A stretch of 22,954 nucleotides of DNA from Cytophaga sp051961495 (GTDB lineage Bacteria; Bacteroidota; Bacteroidia; Cytophagales; Cytophagaceae): contig NZ_JBQCDF010000161.1 in assembly GCF_051961495.1 (NCBI RefSeq), forward strand, positions 1 through 22,954. The letters are read 5' to 3'. The notes below the pieces were generated by a model that saw only the letters and a list, made by a program, of their open reading frames with translations, ran no database searches and was not told the DNA's origin. A program made the position numbers and the translations under genes. Positions 8,448 through 16,033 of this stretch are shown here, piece by piece; the stretch's first letter is position 1; the number at the start of each line of letters is the position of its first letter.

Positions 8448-8467
8448 TTTAACAGTATCGTTTATAC

Positions 8468-9532
8468 ATGTTTGCTCAAGTTCACTATCCGGAGTCTCTT
8501 TCAAAAGAAGAATTAGACGAATATCTTCTGGAGGGCTGGTTTAGAAACGGGCAGCGGATCTTTACAACAAATTTTTTAAATTTTGATGATCAATTATACA
8601 GTGCAATCTGGCTGCGGATAAACATCCGCACACTTGAACCGGAAAAAGGTCTTGCTAAGCTTGCTAAGTTAAATGCAGGTTTTACAGTTTCTATTCAGCA
8701 GGCAAGTATTACACCTGAGAAAGAAGCATTGTTTCAAAAGTATAAAACCGGTGTTACATTTTCTGCCGCGCAGTCATTACAAACACTGCTGTACGGAGAT
8801 TCAACCGCGGATATTTTTCCCACGCTTGAAATCACACTTTTTGATAACGGAAAATTAATAGCGCTTGGATATTTTGATGCCGGATTAAAAAGTGTTGCCG
8901 GGATTATTTCGTTTTATGATCCGGAATATAAAAGATACAGCCTGGGTAAATATCTGATCTTATTGAAACTGCAATACTGTAAAAATAATCAGTTTGATTT
9001 TTTTTATCCCGGATATTTTGCGCCCTTTTATCCGGCATTTGATTATAAACTACAGATCGGTAGAGAAAGTTTATCTTACCTGAGGCTGGAAACAAATGCC
9101 TGGGAGCCCATTGATACATTTGTACCTGAAGCGAACCCGTATCAGACCATGGTGTCCATGCTGACCAGGATGGAGCAGCGCCTTAAGGATGCAGAGATTT
9201 CGGCAGCTATGTTTAATTATACATTTTTTGAAGCCAATATCATTCCTACACTCAGAGGTTTAAACCTGTTTGATTTCCCGGTCTTTCTGAGCTGTTTTGA
9301 TTATTCGCATCAGAATGCGCATCTATTGATTGTGTACGACGTGATCTATCAGTGCTATCACCTGGTTGAATGCAAAAGTGTATGGAAATCGGAGGATATT
9401 GAAGAGAAACCGGGATTTTATTCCGGACACCTGCTGAAGATGAATAAGCACGTTTGCTCAACTAAGACGTCTGATGAAATGGCGGCAATATTAATTAAAG
9501 CATTATTGCCTAAACAAGATTCAAATTTGTAA
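8468..9532 (+). CDS. Arginyl/leucyl-tRNA-protein transferase-like protein (ATE1/Bpt C-terminal fold)
   Basis: 354 residues. Residues about 15-200 resemble the C-terminal GNAT-fold catalytic domain of arginyl-tRNA-protein transferase (ATE1) and bacterial Bpt: LDEYLLEGWFRNGQRIF (16-32), FDNGKLIALGYFD (125-137), SFYDPEYKRYSLGKYLILL (148-166), FFYPGYF (178-184) and FDYKLQIG (191-198). These correspond to the family's YxFYDP, SLGxYxIL and GYxxxxxPKMxYK motifs. True family members add Arg or Leu from charged tRNA to the N-terminus of proteins and mark them for degradation. The N-terminal cysteine cluster of ATE1/Bpt is absent, so the substrate and activity are uncertain. Residues about 205-354 are an unrecognised extension. 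The stop overlaps the next start as TAATG (9530-9534), indicating translational coupling to the LRR kinase. Confidence 0.75.
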   Translation: MFAQVHYPESLSKEELDEYLLEGWFRNGQRIFTTNFLNFDDQLYSAIWLRINIRTLEPEKGLAKLAKLNAGFTVSIQQASITPEKEALFQKYKTGVTFSAAQSLQTLLYGDSTADIFPTLEITLFDNGKLIALGYFDAGLKSVAGIISFYDPEYKRYSLGKYLILLKLQYCKNNQFDFFYPGYFAPFYPAFDYKLQIGRESLSYLRLETNAWEPIDTFVPEANPYQTMVSMLTRMEQRLKDAEISAAMFNYTFFEANIIPTLRGLNLFDFPVFLSCFDYSHQNAHLLIVYDVIYQCYHLVECKSVWKSEDIEEKPGFYSGHLLKMNKHVCSTKTSDEMAAILIKALLPKQDSNL

Positions 9533-10836
9533 TGCATACACTTGCCCAATTAAAATCCGGTAGTTTAAAAAATCTTACTAATATAAAATTGTCTGAAGGA
9601 TTAACAGTGTTTCCGGAAGAAATTTTTGAACATGCAGATACCCTGGAAGTGCTGGATCTGTCCGGGAATGAATTAAATACACTGCCTGATACATTTTATG
9701 TATTAAAGAAACTGAAAATTCTCTTTCTGTCGATGAATCAGTTTACTGTTTTCCCGGCGGTACTGAAAACGTTGGCTCATATTGATATTATTGGCTTTAA
9801 GGCTAACCGGATCAAAACCATTCCTGAAGAATCAATTCCTGTGAATCTTCGCTGGTTAATTCTGACAGACAACTGTATCGAAGCTTTGCCTGTAAGCATC
9901 GGCGCTTGTACAAAGTTGCAGAAGGTTATGCTGGCCGGAAATTGTTTACAAACATTACCTGATGCAATGGCTGCATGTATCAATATTGAGCTGCTGCGCA
10001 TTTCTTCAAACCGGATCAGCCGCTTACCTGATTGGCTTGTAACATTGCCAAAGCTGGCCTGGTTGGCGTATTCGAGCAACCCTTGCCAGTCGGCGATTAC
10101 CGTTAATCATACACTTGAATCTATTCCATGGCAGCAACTTTCTATTCAGGAACAGCTTGGAGAAGGCGCATCGGGTATTATTTCTAAAGCTCTTTGGCAA
10201 GCTCGGGATACGGCTGCGCCGAAGCCTGTTGCCGTTAAAATTTTTAAGGGGGCTGTAACCAGTGATGGCTTGCCGGAAGATGAAATGCAGGCATGCTTGC
10301 AGGCCGGCAGCCATGATAACCTTGTAAAAGTATTAGGTATAATCGACGGTCACCCATTTCATAAACCGGGACTTGTAATGGAACTGATCGATGCCGGTTA
10401 TGTGAATCTGGGAGGGCCGCCTTCCTTCGTTACCTGCACCAGGGATACTTTCGGTGCAGATACGCAGTTTACCATTGAGCAGATCGTCCGTATTACAAAA
10501 GGAATAGCTTCGGCTGCTCAGCAATTGCATGCGCGGGGTATTATGCACGGAGATTTATATGCACATAATATTCTTATAAATGCTGATGCACATCCCTTGT
10601 TCGGTGATTTTGGCGCTGCTACAGTGTATGACAGAAAGCGGCCCGGGATAGCTTTGCTTTGTGAGGGGATAGAAGTGCGGGCATTTGGTTGCCTGCTGGA
10701 TGATCTGCTGCAATTTGTGCCGGCCGGATCGCGGCTGAAAGATGTACTGTGCATGCTGCGCGATACTTGTATGGACAGACTCATTGAACGGCGGCCGGAC
10801 TTTAAAACAATCACTGCGCAACTGGAAGTTCTCTAA
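9532..10836 (+). CDS. Leucine-rich repeat protein fused to a eukaryote-like protein kinase
   Basis: 434 residues, no signal peptide or membrane span, so probably cytoplasmic. Residues about 14-185 contain seven or eight LRRs of about 23 residues (for example LEVLDLSGNELNTLPDTF and LQKVMLAGNCLQTLPDAM). Residues about 204-434 are a protein kinase domain: glycine-rich loop GEGASG (210-215), VAVK with Lys236, a likely alpha-C Glu near 251, catalytic loop HGDLYAHN (339-346; Asp341, Asn346) and DFG at 359-361. All key catalytic residues are present, so it should be an active Ser/Thr or Tyr kinase. The loop has HGD rather than HRD, placing it outside the RD class. The start overlaps the upstream stop by one base. 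Possible substrates include the coupled transferase-like protein; this is inference. Confidence 0.92.
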   Translation: MHTLAQLKSGSLKNLTNIKLSEGLTVFPEEIFEHADTLEVLDLSGNELNTLPDTFYVLKKLKILFLSMNQFTVFPAVLKTLAHIDIIGFKANRIKTIPEESIPVNLRWLILTDNCIEALPVSIGACTKLQKVMLAGNCLQTLPDAMAACINIELLRISSNRISRLPDWLVTLPKLAWLAYSSNPCQSAITVNHTLESIPWQQLSIQEQLGEGASGIISKALWQARDTAAPKPVAVKIFKGAVTSDGLPEDEMQACLQAGSHDNLVKVLGIIDGHPFHKPGLVMELIDAGYVNLGGPPSFVTCTRDTFGADTQFTIEQIVRITKGIASAAQQLHARGIMHGDLYAHNILINADAHPLFGDFGAATVYDRKRPGIALLCEGIEVRAFGCLLDDLLQFVPAGSRLKDVLCMLRDTCMDRLIERRPDFKTITAQLEVL

Positions 10837-10922
10837 GTAACTGTTTCTCCGTTTAAATGACGTTCAGGTATGAAAAATAGACTGAAAAACCAGGTAATTT
10901 AATTCCAAAACTGAACGCTATG

Positions 10923-10954
10923 TTTGTATAATTATATTCAAACTAGTAATTTAG
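10923..10954 (+). promoter_or_regulatory. Predicted promoter of the OmpA-family gene
   Basis: TTTG at 10923-10926 and TAATTTAG at 10947-10954 are separated by 20 bases; the second is one mismatch from TAnnTTTG. The ATG follows 46 bases later. The rest of the 164-bp gap holds an inverted repeat CGTTCAG / CTGAACG (10861-10867, 10911-10917) without a T-run, so no clear terminator for the LRR-kinase operon is visible. Confidence 0.45.
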
Positions 10955-11000
10955 AACGTATCGTAGCTACTATAGCGATAAAATAATAAACAAACGAAAA

Positions 11001-12536
11001 ATGAAAAAGACCTTGTTTTCGGCCTTATTTTTGGCAAGCCACATTTTGTATGCACAAGAAGACTCCAGTTCATTGTATCAGCATCAGAACTTAGGGCCAA
11101 ACATTAACTCCACATCTACAGAACTTACCCCCCGTATTTCTGCCGATGGTAAAATGATGTTTTATGTTCGTGATGGACATCCGGAGAATAAAAATCAACA
11201 GGATATATGGCACTCTGAAAGAGACAGCCTTGGAAACTGGATGCCGGCAAAACGCGCTGACGATAAAATCAATCAACTGGATGCGAACTGCGTATGGTCT
11301 GTAAATGCCGATGGTAATACCCTGTTGATCAGAGGGGCTTACAATGAAGGCAAATATGTAGGTAAAGGTTTTTCATTGACCCGCATGACAAAAGAAGGGT
11401 GGACAGATCCGCAAATGCTTTTCATTGATGAAATAGAAAAAGTAAATCTTGGTATAAATGATGGAGCTTATTTATCAAACGATGGTAACGCAATCATTTT
11501 TACGATGTGCAACAAGAAAAAATGTACACTATACGATTTGTTTGTAAGTACACAGAAAGAAGACGGTTCTTTTACAAAACCGGTGAAACTGGGCGCAACC
11601 ATCAATACTGAACAATACAATGAATTTGCTCCATTCCTGGCTTCTGATAACAAGACATTGTACTTCTCAAGCGATCGTCCGAATGGTTTAGGTATGACAG
11701 ATGTTTATAAAACAGAACGTTTGTCTGACACTTCCTGGTTAAGCTGGTCTGTACCGGTAAACATGGGACCGCATGTGAATACAGCTTCAAAAGATGCATA
11801 TTATGTAACAGATGCAAAAGGTGAATATGCTTACATGGTTTCGGATCTGAATTCAATGGGTAGTGCAGATATCATTGCTTTCAAACTGAAAGAAGAACAC
11901 AAACCCAAACCGGTTGCATTATATGATGGTAAGATTTACAATGCCAAAACAAAAGAGCAGATTTTAAATGCTACGATTGAATATAAAATCTACCCGGATA
12001 ATTCAGACGAAGGTGTAGGTCATACCGATCACGAAACTGGTCAGTATAAAATCATTCTTCCATTCGGTCACAACTATTCTGTAGACGTTTTTGCTGAAGG
12101 CTTCGTTCCTGAATACGATACGATTACGGTAGGTGCTAAAAATGAATATACAGAGATCACGCGTGATTATTACCTGGTACCAATCGAAGTAGGACAAAGC
12201 ATTAAACTGAATCACATCTACTTCGAAACAAGCAAATATGAACTGCTTCCTGAGTCTTACTACGAACTTGATAAAGTTGTAAAACTATTGCACGAAAACC
12301 CTAAAATGAAAATTGAAATTGAAGGGCATACAGATAACCAGGGAAATCCCGAAAAGAACCAGCTTCTTTCTGAAAATCGTGCAAAAGCCGTTATGAACTA
12401 CATTGTTTCAAAAGGTATTGCTGCTGATAGAATCACTTCTAAAGGTTTTGGTATGACGAAACCAATCGTAGGTAATGATACTGCGGAAAACCGCCAGTTA
12501 AACCGTCGTGTGGAATTTACGATTCTTCAAAAATAA
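11001..12536 (+). CDS. OmpA-family outer-membrane protein with PD40-type beta-propeller repeats
   Basis: 511 residues. Signal peptide MKKTLFSALFLASHILYAQ (1-19). Residues about 35-300 contain WD40/PD40-like propeller repeats, seen as ELTPRISADGKMMFYV, NEFAPFLASDNKTLYFSSDR and DAYYVTDAKGEYAYM. Residues about 307-378 look like a carboxypeptidase-regulatory-like (Ig-like) domain (GKIYNAKTKEQILNATIEYK). Residues 397-511 are an OmpA peptidoglycan-binding domain with IYFETSKYELLPES, the EIEGHTDNQGN motif and NRRVEF. The protein should anchor in the outer membrane and bind peptidoglycan from the periplasm. Similar architectures occur among gliding/T9SS-associated proteins of Bacteroidetes, but a precise partner is not evident. 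It has its own promoter and a strong terminator, so it is probably monocistronic. Confidence 0.93.
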   Translation: MKKTLFSALFLASHILYAQEDSSSLYQHQNLGPNINSTSTELTPRISADGKMMFYVRDGHPENKNQQDIWHSERDSLGNWMPAKRADDKINQLDANCVWSVNADGNTLLIRGAYNEGKYVGKGFSLTRMTKEGWTDPQMLFIDEIEKVNLGINDGAYLSNDGNAIIFTMCNKKKCTLYDLFVSTQKEDGSFTKPVKLGATINTEQYNEFAPFLASDNKTLYFSSDRPNGLGMTDVYKTERLSDTSWLSWSVPVNMGPHVNTASKDAYYVTDAKGEYAYMVSDLNSMGSADIIAFKLKEEHKPKPVALYDGKIYNAKTKEQILNATIEYKIYPDNSDEGVGHTDHETGQYKIILPFGHNYSVDVFAEGFVPEYDTITVGAKNEYTEITRDYYLVPIEVGQSIKLNHIYFETSKYELLPESYYELDKVVKLLHENPKMKIEIEGHTDNQGNPEKNQLLSENRAKAVMNYIVSKGIAADRITSKGFGMTKPIVGNDTAENRQLNRRVEFTILQK

Positions 12537-12560
12537 TTTACGGGTTAATCTCCGTACGAA

Positions 12561-12591
12561 AAGGGCCTGCGAATTCGCAAGGCCCTTTTTT
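12561..12591 (+). terminator. Rho-independent terminator of the OmpA-family gene
   Basis: AAGGGCCTGCGAA (12561-12573) pairs with TTCGCAAGGCCCTT (12574-12587) apart from one bulged A, followed by a T-run to 12591. It lies 25 bases after the stop codon. Confidence 0.9.
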
Positions 12592-12612
12592 ATAACTTGT
12601 CAATATTATTCG

Positions 12613-12620
12613 TATCTTTG
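12613..12620 (+). promoter_or_regulatory. Perfect -7 box upstream of the candidate small RNA
   Basis: TATCTTTG matches TAnnTTTG exactly. Transcription would be expected about 5-7 bases downstream, that is at about 12625-12627, exactly where the 5' arm of the closing stem of the candidate RNA begins. No convincing -33 TTTG is present; the nearest TTG (12597-12599) is only 13 bases away. Confidence 0.5.
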
Positions 12621-12624
12621 TAAG

Positions 12625-12771
12625 GCAAGCTTGTATACATTGTCAATGGCCGATATATACTCATGGATTACATAAAAAATCGTTTATCTGAGCCGTCAAA
12701 AGCCACATAACATTTTTTCCAACAATAATTGTGAGTGCGCCGACAGTGAATTCACAAGCTTGCTTTTTTTT
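12625..12771 (+). ncRNA. Candidate structured small RNA with paired 5' and 3' ends and a U-tail (6S-like layout)
   Basis: GCAAGCTTGT (12625-12634) pairs perfectly with ACAAGCTTGC (12754-12763). After a small internal loop CATTGTC (12638-12644) pairs with GACAGTG (12742-12748, one G-U), and past an AAU bulge GGC (12648-12650) pairs with GCC (12739-12741). The interior has a hairpin at 12660-12692 (CTCA..GAT / ATC..TGAG). The 3' arm is followed directly by eight T. Promoter box, stem start and U-tail together suggest a discrete transcript of about 147 nt. End-to-end pairing with an open interior is the layout of 6S RNA, but no conserved 6S sequence was recognised. It could instead be a regulatory leader of the epimerase gene, whose ATG lies 36 bases beyond the T-run. 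Confidence 0.55.
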
Positions 12772-12806
12772 AATCATGCCGATTTGTTTTTAATCCAATC
12801 CTGTTC

Positions 12807-13913
12807 ATGCATATTCAGCAGATAGAAGTTTATAAGGCTCCTGTTAAACTTAAAAAACCGTTTAAAATTTCATTAGGCAGTTATGATTATGCTTCCAATG
12901 TTGTTGTTGTTTTAAAAACAACGGATGGACTTACAGGCTTTGGTGAATGCAGCCCGTTTATGTCCATTCATGGAGAAAGCATGGAAACCGCCTATATGGT
13001 TGCGCAATATCTGGCTAAAGGATTGATAGGAGTGTCTGCTGTGGAAACCGCTGTCAATGCTGCACGCATGGATGCGATCATATATGGGAACGCCTGTATT
13101 AAGAGTGCTTTTAATATTGCCATGTATGATCTGGCGGCACAATATGCGCAGCTGCCTTTATACAAATTTCTGGGAGGTACCAATATCAAACAGCTTCGTA
13201 CAGATTATACAATCAGTCTTGATACCATAGATACGATGCTTGCTGATGCTGCAGCCATTCTGTATGCGGGATTCAAAATCATTAAAGTAAAGCTTGGCGG
13301 GACGAAGGAAGAAGATGTGGAACGGATCAGACAAATCAGAAAACTTGTTGGTCCGGATATCATCATACGGATCGATGCAAACCAGGGCTGGAATGTTCAG
13401 GATGCAGCAGAGATTCTGGAAGCATTGGCGCCTTTCAACATCCAGCATTGCGAAGAACCCGTTTCAAGAAGTCTTTATGAAGCATTGCCGGCGATAAGAA
13501 AAGCCAGTAAGATTCCTGTTATGGCTGATGAATCCTGCTGCGATCATTTTGATGCACAACGATTGATCAATATACAGGCCGTCGATTCCTTCAATATTAA
13601 ATTAAGCAAATCTGCAGGTATTGATAAGGCCTTGAAGATTATTGATCTCGCTGAAAGGCATGTAATGGATGTTCAATTGGGCGGTTTTCTTGAATCCAGG
13701 TTAGGCTTTACGGCAGCCGCACACGTAGCGTTAACGAGCGATGTTATAAAACATATTGATTTTGATACACCGCTGATGTTTCAGGAAGATCCGGTGATTG
13801 GAGGTTTGGTTTATAAAAATGCAGGTATTATAGAGGTACCGGAAGCTATTGGCTTGGGGGCCACTTATGATCCGGCTTATTTAGCGAGGCTGGAAAAAAT
13901 GCTTATTAAGTAA
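12807..13913 (+). CDS. Dipeptide epimerase, enolase superfamily (MLE subgroup)
   Basis: 368 residues, the usual length. It has an N-terminal capping domain (about 1-125) and a TIM barrel. Catalytic KxK is at Lys160/Lys162 (IIKVKLGG). Mg2+ ligands are Asp190 (IRIDANQGW), Glu216 or Glu217 (HCEEPV) and Asp241 (MADESC). The opposing catalytic lysine is Lys265 or Lys268 (NIKLSKSAG). The DxD motif D318-F-D320 (IDFDTPL) is the feature that binds the dipeptide amino group in L-Ala-D/L-Glu-type epimerases. These cytosolic enzymes invert the C-terminal residue of dipeptides, often during recycling of murein peptides. The sequence resembles the structurally characterised epimerases I remember from Cytophaga hutchinsonii; the exact dipeptide preference cannot be read from sequence alone. 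Confidence 0.93.
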   Translation: MHIQQIEVYKAPVKLKKPFKISLGSYDYASNVVVVLKTTDGLTGFGECSPFMSIHGESMETAYMVAQYLAKGLIGVSAVETAVNAARMDAIIYGNACIKSAFNIAMYDLAAQYAQLPLYKFLGGTNIKQLRTDYTISLDTIDTMLADAAAILYAGFKIIKVKLGGTKEEDVERIRQIRKLVGPDIIIRIDANQGWNVQDAAEILEALAPFNIQHCEEPVSRSLYEALPAIRKASKIPVMADESCCDHFDAQRLINIQAVDSFNIKLSKSAGIDKALKIIDLAERHVMDVQLGGFLESRLGFTAAAHVALTSDVIKHIDFDTPLMFQEDPVIGGLVYKNAGIIEVPEAIGLGATYDPAYLARLEKMLIK

Positions 13914-13952
13914 AAAACCTTCATCTGTGAAGGACACAAACGAAGGCTTTTC
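13914..13952. terminator. Possible bidirectional terminator between convergent genes
   Basis: Just after the epimerase stop, CCTTCA (13918-13923) pairs with TGAAGG (13928-13933) over a TCTG loop. Alternatively AAAAACCTTC pairs with GAAGGCTTTT (13942-13951) with one mismatch, giving an A-flanked and T-flanked stem able to act on both strands. Confidence 0.5.
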
Positions 13953-13975
13953 TAATTGTATATGAAGTGAAATGA

Positions 13976-16033
13976 TTATCTCACGATTAATTTTTTAGAT
14001 GTTACGTTTGTTGTTGTTTGAATCGTTACAATATATAAACCGGAAGACATTTCGGTTACATGAATTGCTTGTTCGTATTCTTCGGATGAATATTTTCTAA
14101 TTACATTACCACTAACATCGCAAATTTCAACAAACAGAACATCAGCTTCTGAATAATCCGACTCTATTGTAAAGCTGCCGTCAATACTGGGATTTGGATA
14201 TACATTCCAGGATGCCTTTGTATCAAAATTGATTACTGATACAGAAGAATACGAAACTTTACCATCGAAATCTGTCTGCATCAATCTGTAGTAAGAAATA
14301 CCTTCCAGCGGACTGAAGTCATAGTAAGAATATGATCTTAAGCTTGAGCTGTTTCCTGTACCTGCAATAACATCCAGGGCTGTATAATGAATACCATCTG
14401 TAGAACGCTGAACGGTATAAGATCTGTTGTTTTTTTCTTCTGCTGTTTCCCATACAACAGATACACTTCCATCGACCTTTGTTGCCTTGAATGAAACCAA
14501 TCTGATTGGCAGAGGAGCACAAGGGTTTGTACAGCCGGAGTAGCCAATATATGTCGATGTCCCTAATTTCAGGTTACTTTGACTAATCTGTACCTGGCTG
14601 CTTCCAAATAAAGCACCGGTTGTATAGGTGCTACCGATCAGGTCAAATGTTGTAGCGTTGATACGCGTCACCTTCCAGTAACCGTTCATGTTGCTAACAC
14701 CCGTAACACCTGCGATTTCTATGAACTGGTTATCAAGCGGACCTGAAGCCATCGTGATTCTGTATGCACCGCTTCCGTTATCAGTAACAGAGGTTATGGT
14801 ATTGATTGTACCACCAGCCTGCATAGGAGCAGATCCGCAGAAATTTAAATTGGTATTGCTCAATACAGTTCCGTTTACATTGGATGGAGTTGAACTCCCC
14901 ATTACCGTGGCACAGCCTGACGTAAGATTGATTGAACTACCATTGAACGTGGTGATATTCTGCGTGATGTTCAATAAACTATGGTCGCCCATATTGATGG
15001 TACCGTTGTTTTTATATAAGGTAGTCGTTGTTGTTGTTGAATTCGCATTTAAGTTCAACGTACCACCATCTACACGTAATTCAGCGGAGAAGGTCATAGT
15101 GCCGTTGTTATTGGTTGTGCCGCCACCTAAATAAACATTACCGGTAACACCGATGGTACCGCTGTTGTTAATGGTAGGAGAGATGGAAGAACCATTACTG
15201 CTGAAGTTGAATGTACCACCCGTACTGTTATTAATAGTAAACGTACCGCCACCAATGGCTGTGGATTCTGTAAATGTACCTGCATTGTCAAAGATTGTTC
15301 CGTTCGGAACGTTTGCACCAGGCATAGTCATGGTAATACTCGCACCGGCAACGTTGGCAATATTAAAACCGGTGTTCCAGCTGCTTGTAATATTGAAATT
15401 CACACCAGTACCGGAGTTCGTGAATTTACCAGGGCTGCCCGGGCTGTTGTATTGAATGGTAACGTTATTGGCAAAGTTGTTCAGGATATTGCTGTTGCTT
15501 CCCAATGTTAAATTTGAAGATGAGTAATTGTTCAGCGTAACATTGCTGTTGAAGTTTCTTGTACCTGAAATAGTACCGCAGTTATTAATTACACTGGCAC
15601 TTGTTGCGGAAACGTCTTTGCTGAATGTACCGCCGCTTAATACGTTTATTGTACCACCTGCCACGGTCATAGAACCGTTTATGGTAGGATTGTTTTTAAT
15701 AAACATGCTCGCTCCGGTCGGTAGTGTTGCACCATTGTTTAGTGTACCGCCTGATGCAATTAATGTACCACCGCTTAGTACCGAAATATTATTGCTTATT
15801 GTACCACCCGAAACAATGATCTGACCGCCGCTGTTTATAACAACAGCCCCGCTTTGGGTACCGCCGGTTATACAGATTACATCTCCGGAATTAGCCGTGA
15901 TGGGTGTCGCCGTACTTGAGCTTATGGTAGAAGTACAAGCAGCAGATGGATCAGCAGGGCATTGTGCATTCGCTACAAAACCTGCTTGCATTGTTATTAA
16001 AAATGTTAATATTATTTGCTTTATATTTTTCAT
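13976..16033 (-). CDS. T9SS-secreted surface protein with predicted beta-helix and type A sorting domain
   Basis: 685 residues. Signal peptide MKNIKQIILTFLITMQAGFV then ANAQ. Residues about 40-400 are low-complexity Gly/Ser/Thr/Asn sequence with short repeated motifs (SGGQIIVSGGTISNN, SVLSGGTLIASGGTLNN, NNSGTIGVTGNVYLGGG), as expected of a right-handed parallel beta-helix. Residues about 510-605 (PLPIRLVSFKATKVDGSVSV, ending YYRLMQTDFDGKVSYSSV) are the FN3-like domain often found before a T9SS signal. The last 80 residues (WNVYPNPSIDGSFTIES, then MSSGLYIVTI and KKLIVR) are a classic type A C-terminal sorting domain. It should be moved through the outer membrane by the type IX system and displayed or released; the composition suggests adhesion. 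No enzyme motif is visible. Confidence 0.93.
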   Translation of the reverse strand: MKNIKQIILTFLITMQAGFVANAQCPADPSAACTSTISSSTATPITANSGDVICITGGTQSGAVVINSGGQIIVSGGTISNNISVLSGGTLIASGGTLNNGATLPTGASMFIKNNPTINGSMTVAGGTINVLSGGTFSKDVSATSASVINNCGTISGTRNFNSNVTLNNYSSSNLTLGSNSNILNNFANNVTIQYNSPGSPGKFTNSGTGVNFNITSSWNTGFNIANVAGASITMTMPGANVPNGTIFDNAGTFTESTAIGGGTFTINNSTGGTFNFSSNGSSISPTINNSGTIGVTGNVYLGGGTTNNNGTMTFSAELRVDGGTLNLNANSTTTTTTLYKNNGTINMGDHSLLNITQNITTFNGSSINLTSGCATVMGSSTPSNVNGTVLSNTNLNFCGSAPMQAGGTINTITSVTDNGSGAYRITMASGPLDNQFIEIAGVTGVSNMNGYWKVTRINATTFDLIGSTYTTGALFGSSQVQISQSNLKLGTSTYIGYSGCTNPCAPLPIRLVSFKATKVDGSVSVVWETAEEKNNRSYTVQRSTDGIHYTALDVIAGTGNSSSLRSYSYYDFSPLEGISYYRLMQTDFDGKVSYSSVSVINFDTKASWNVYPNPSIDGSFTIESDYSEADVLFVEICDVSGNVIRKYSSEEYEQAIHVTEMSSGLYIVTIQTTTNVTSKKLIVR

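Noticed and set aside
12625..12771. tRNA, SRP RNA or tmRNA in the ompA-epimerase gap
   Set aside because: No cloverleaf, no SRP apical-loop GGAA/GCAG motif and no tag-peptide region were recognisable.
14688..15824. Long plus-strand open frames rich in Val, Pro and Leu opposite the surface protein
   Set aside because: They are antisense shadows of the Gly/Thr/Asn-rich minus-strand gene, whose signal peptide, FN3-like domain and sorting signal are clear. No start context or known motif supports them.
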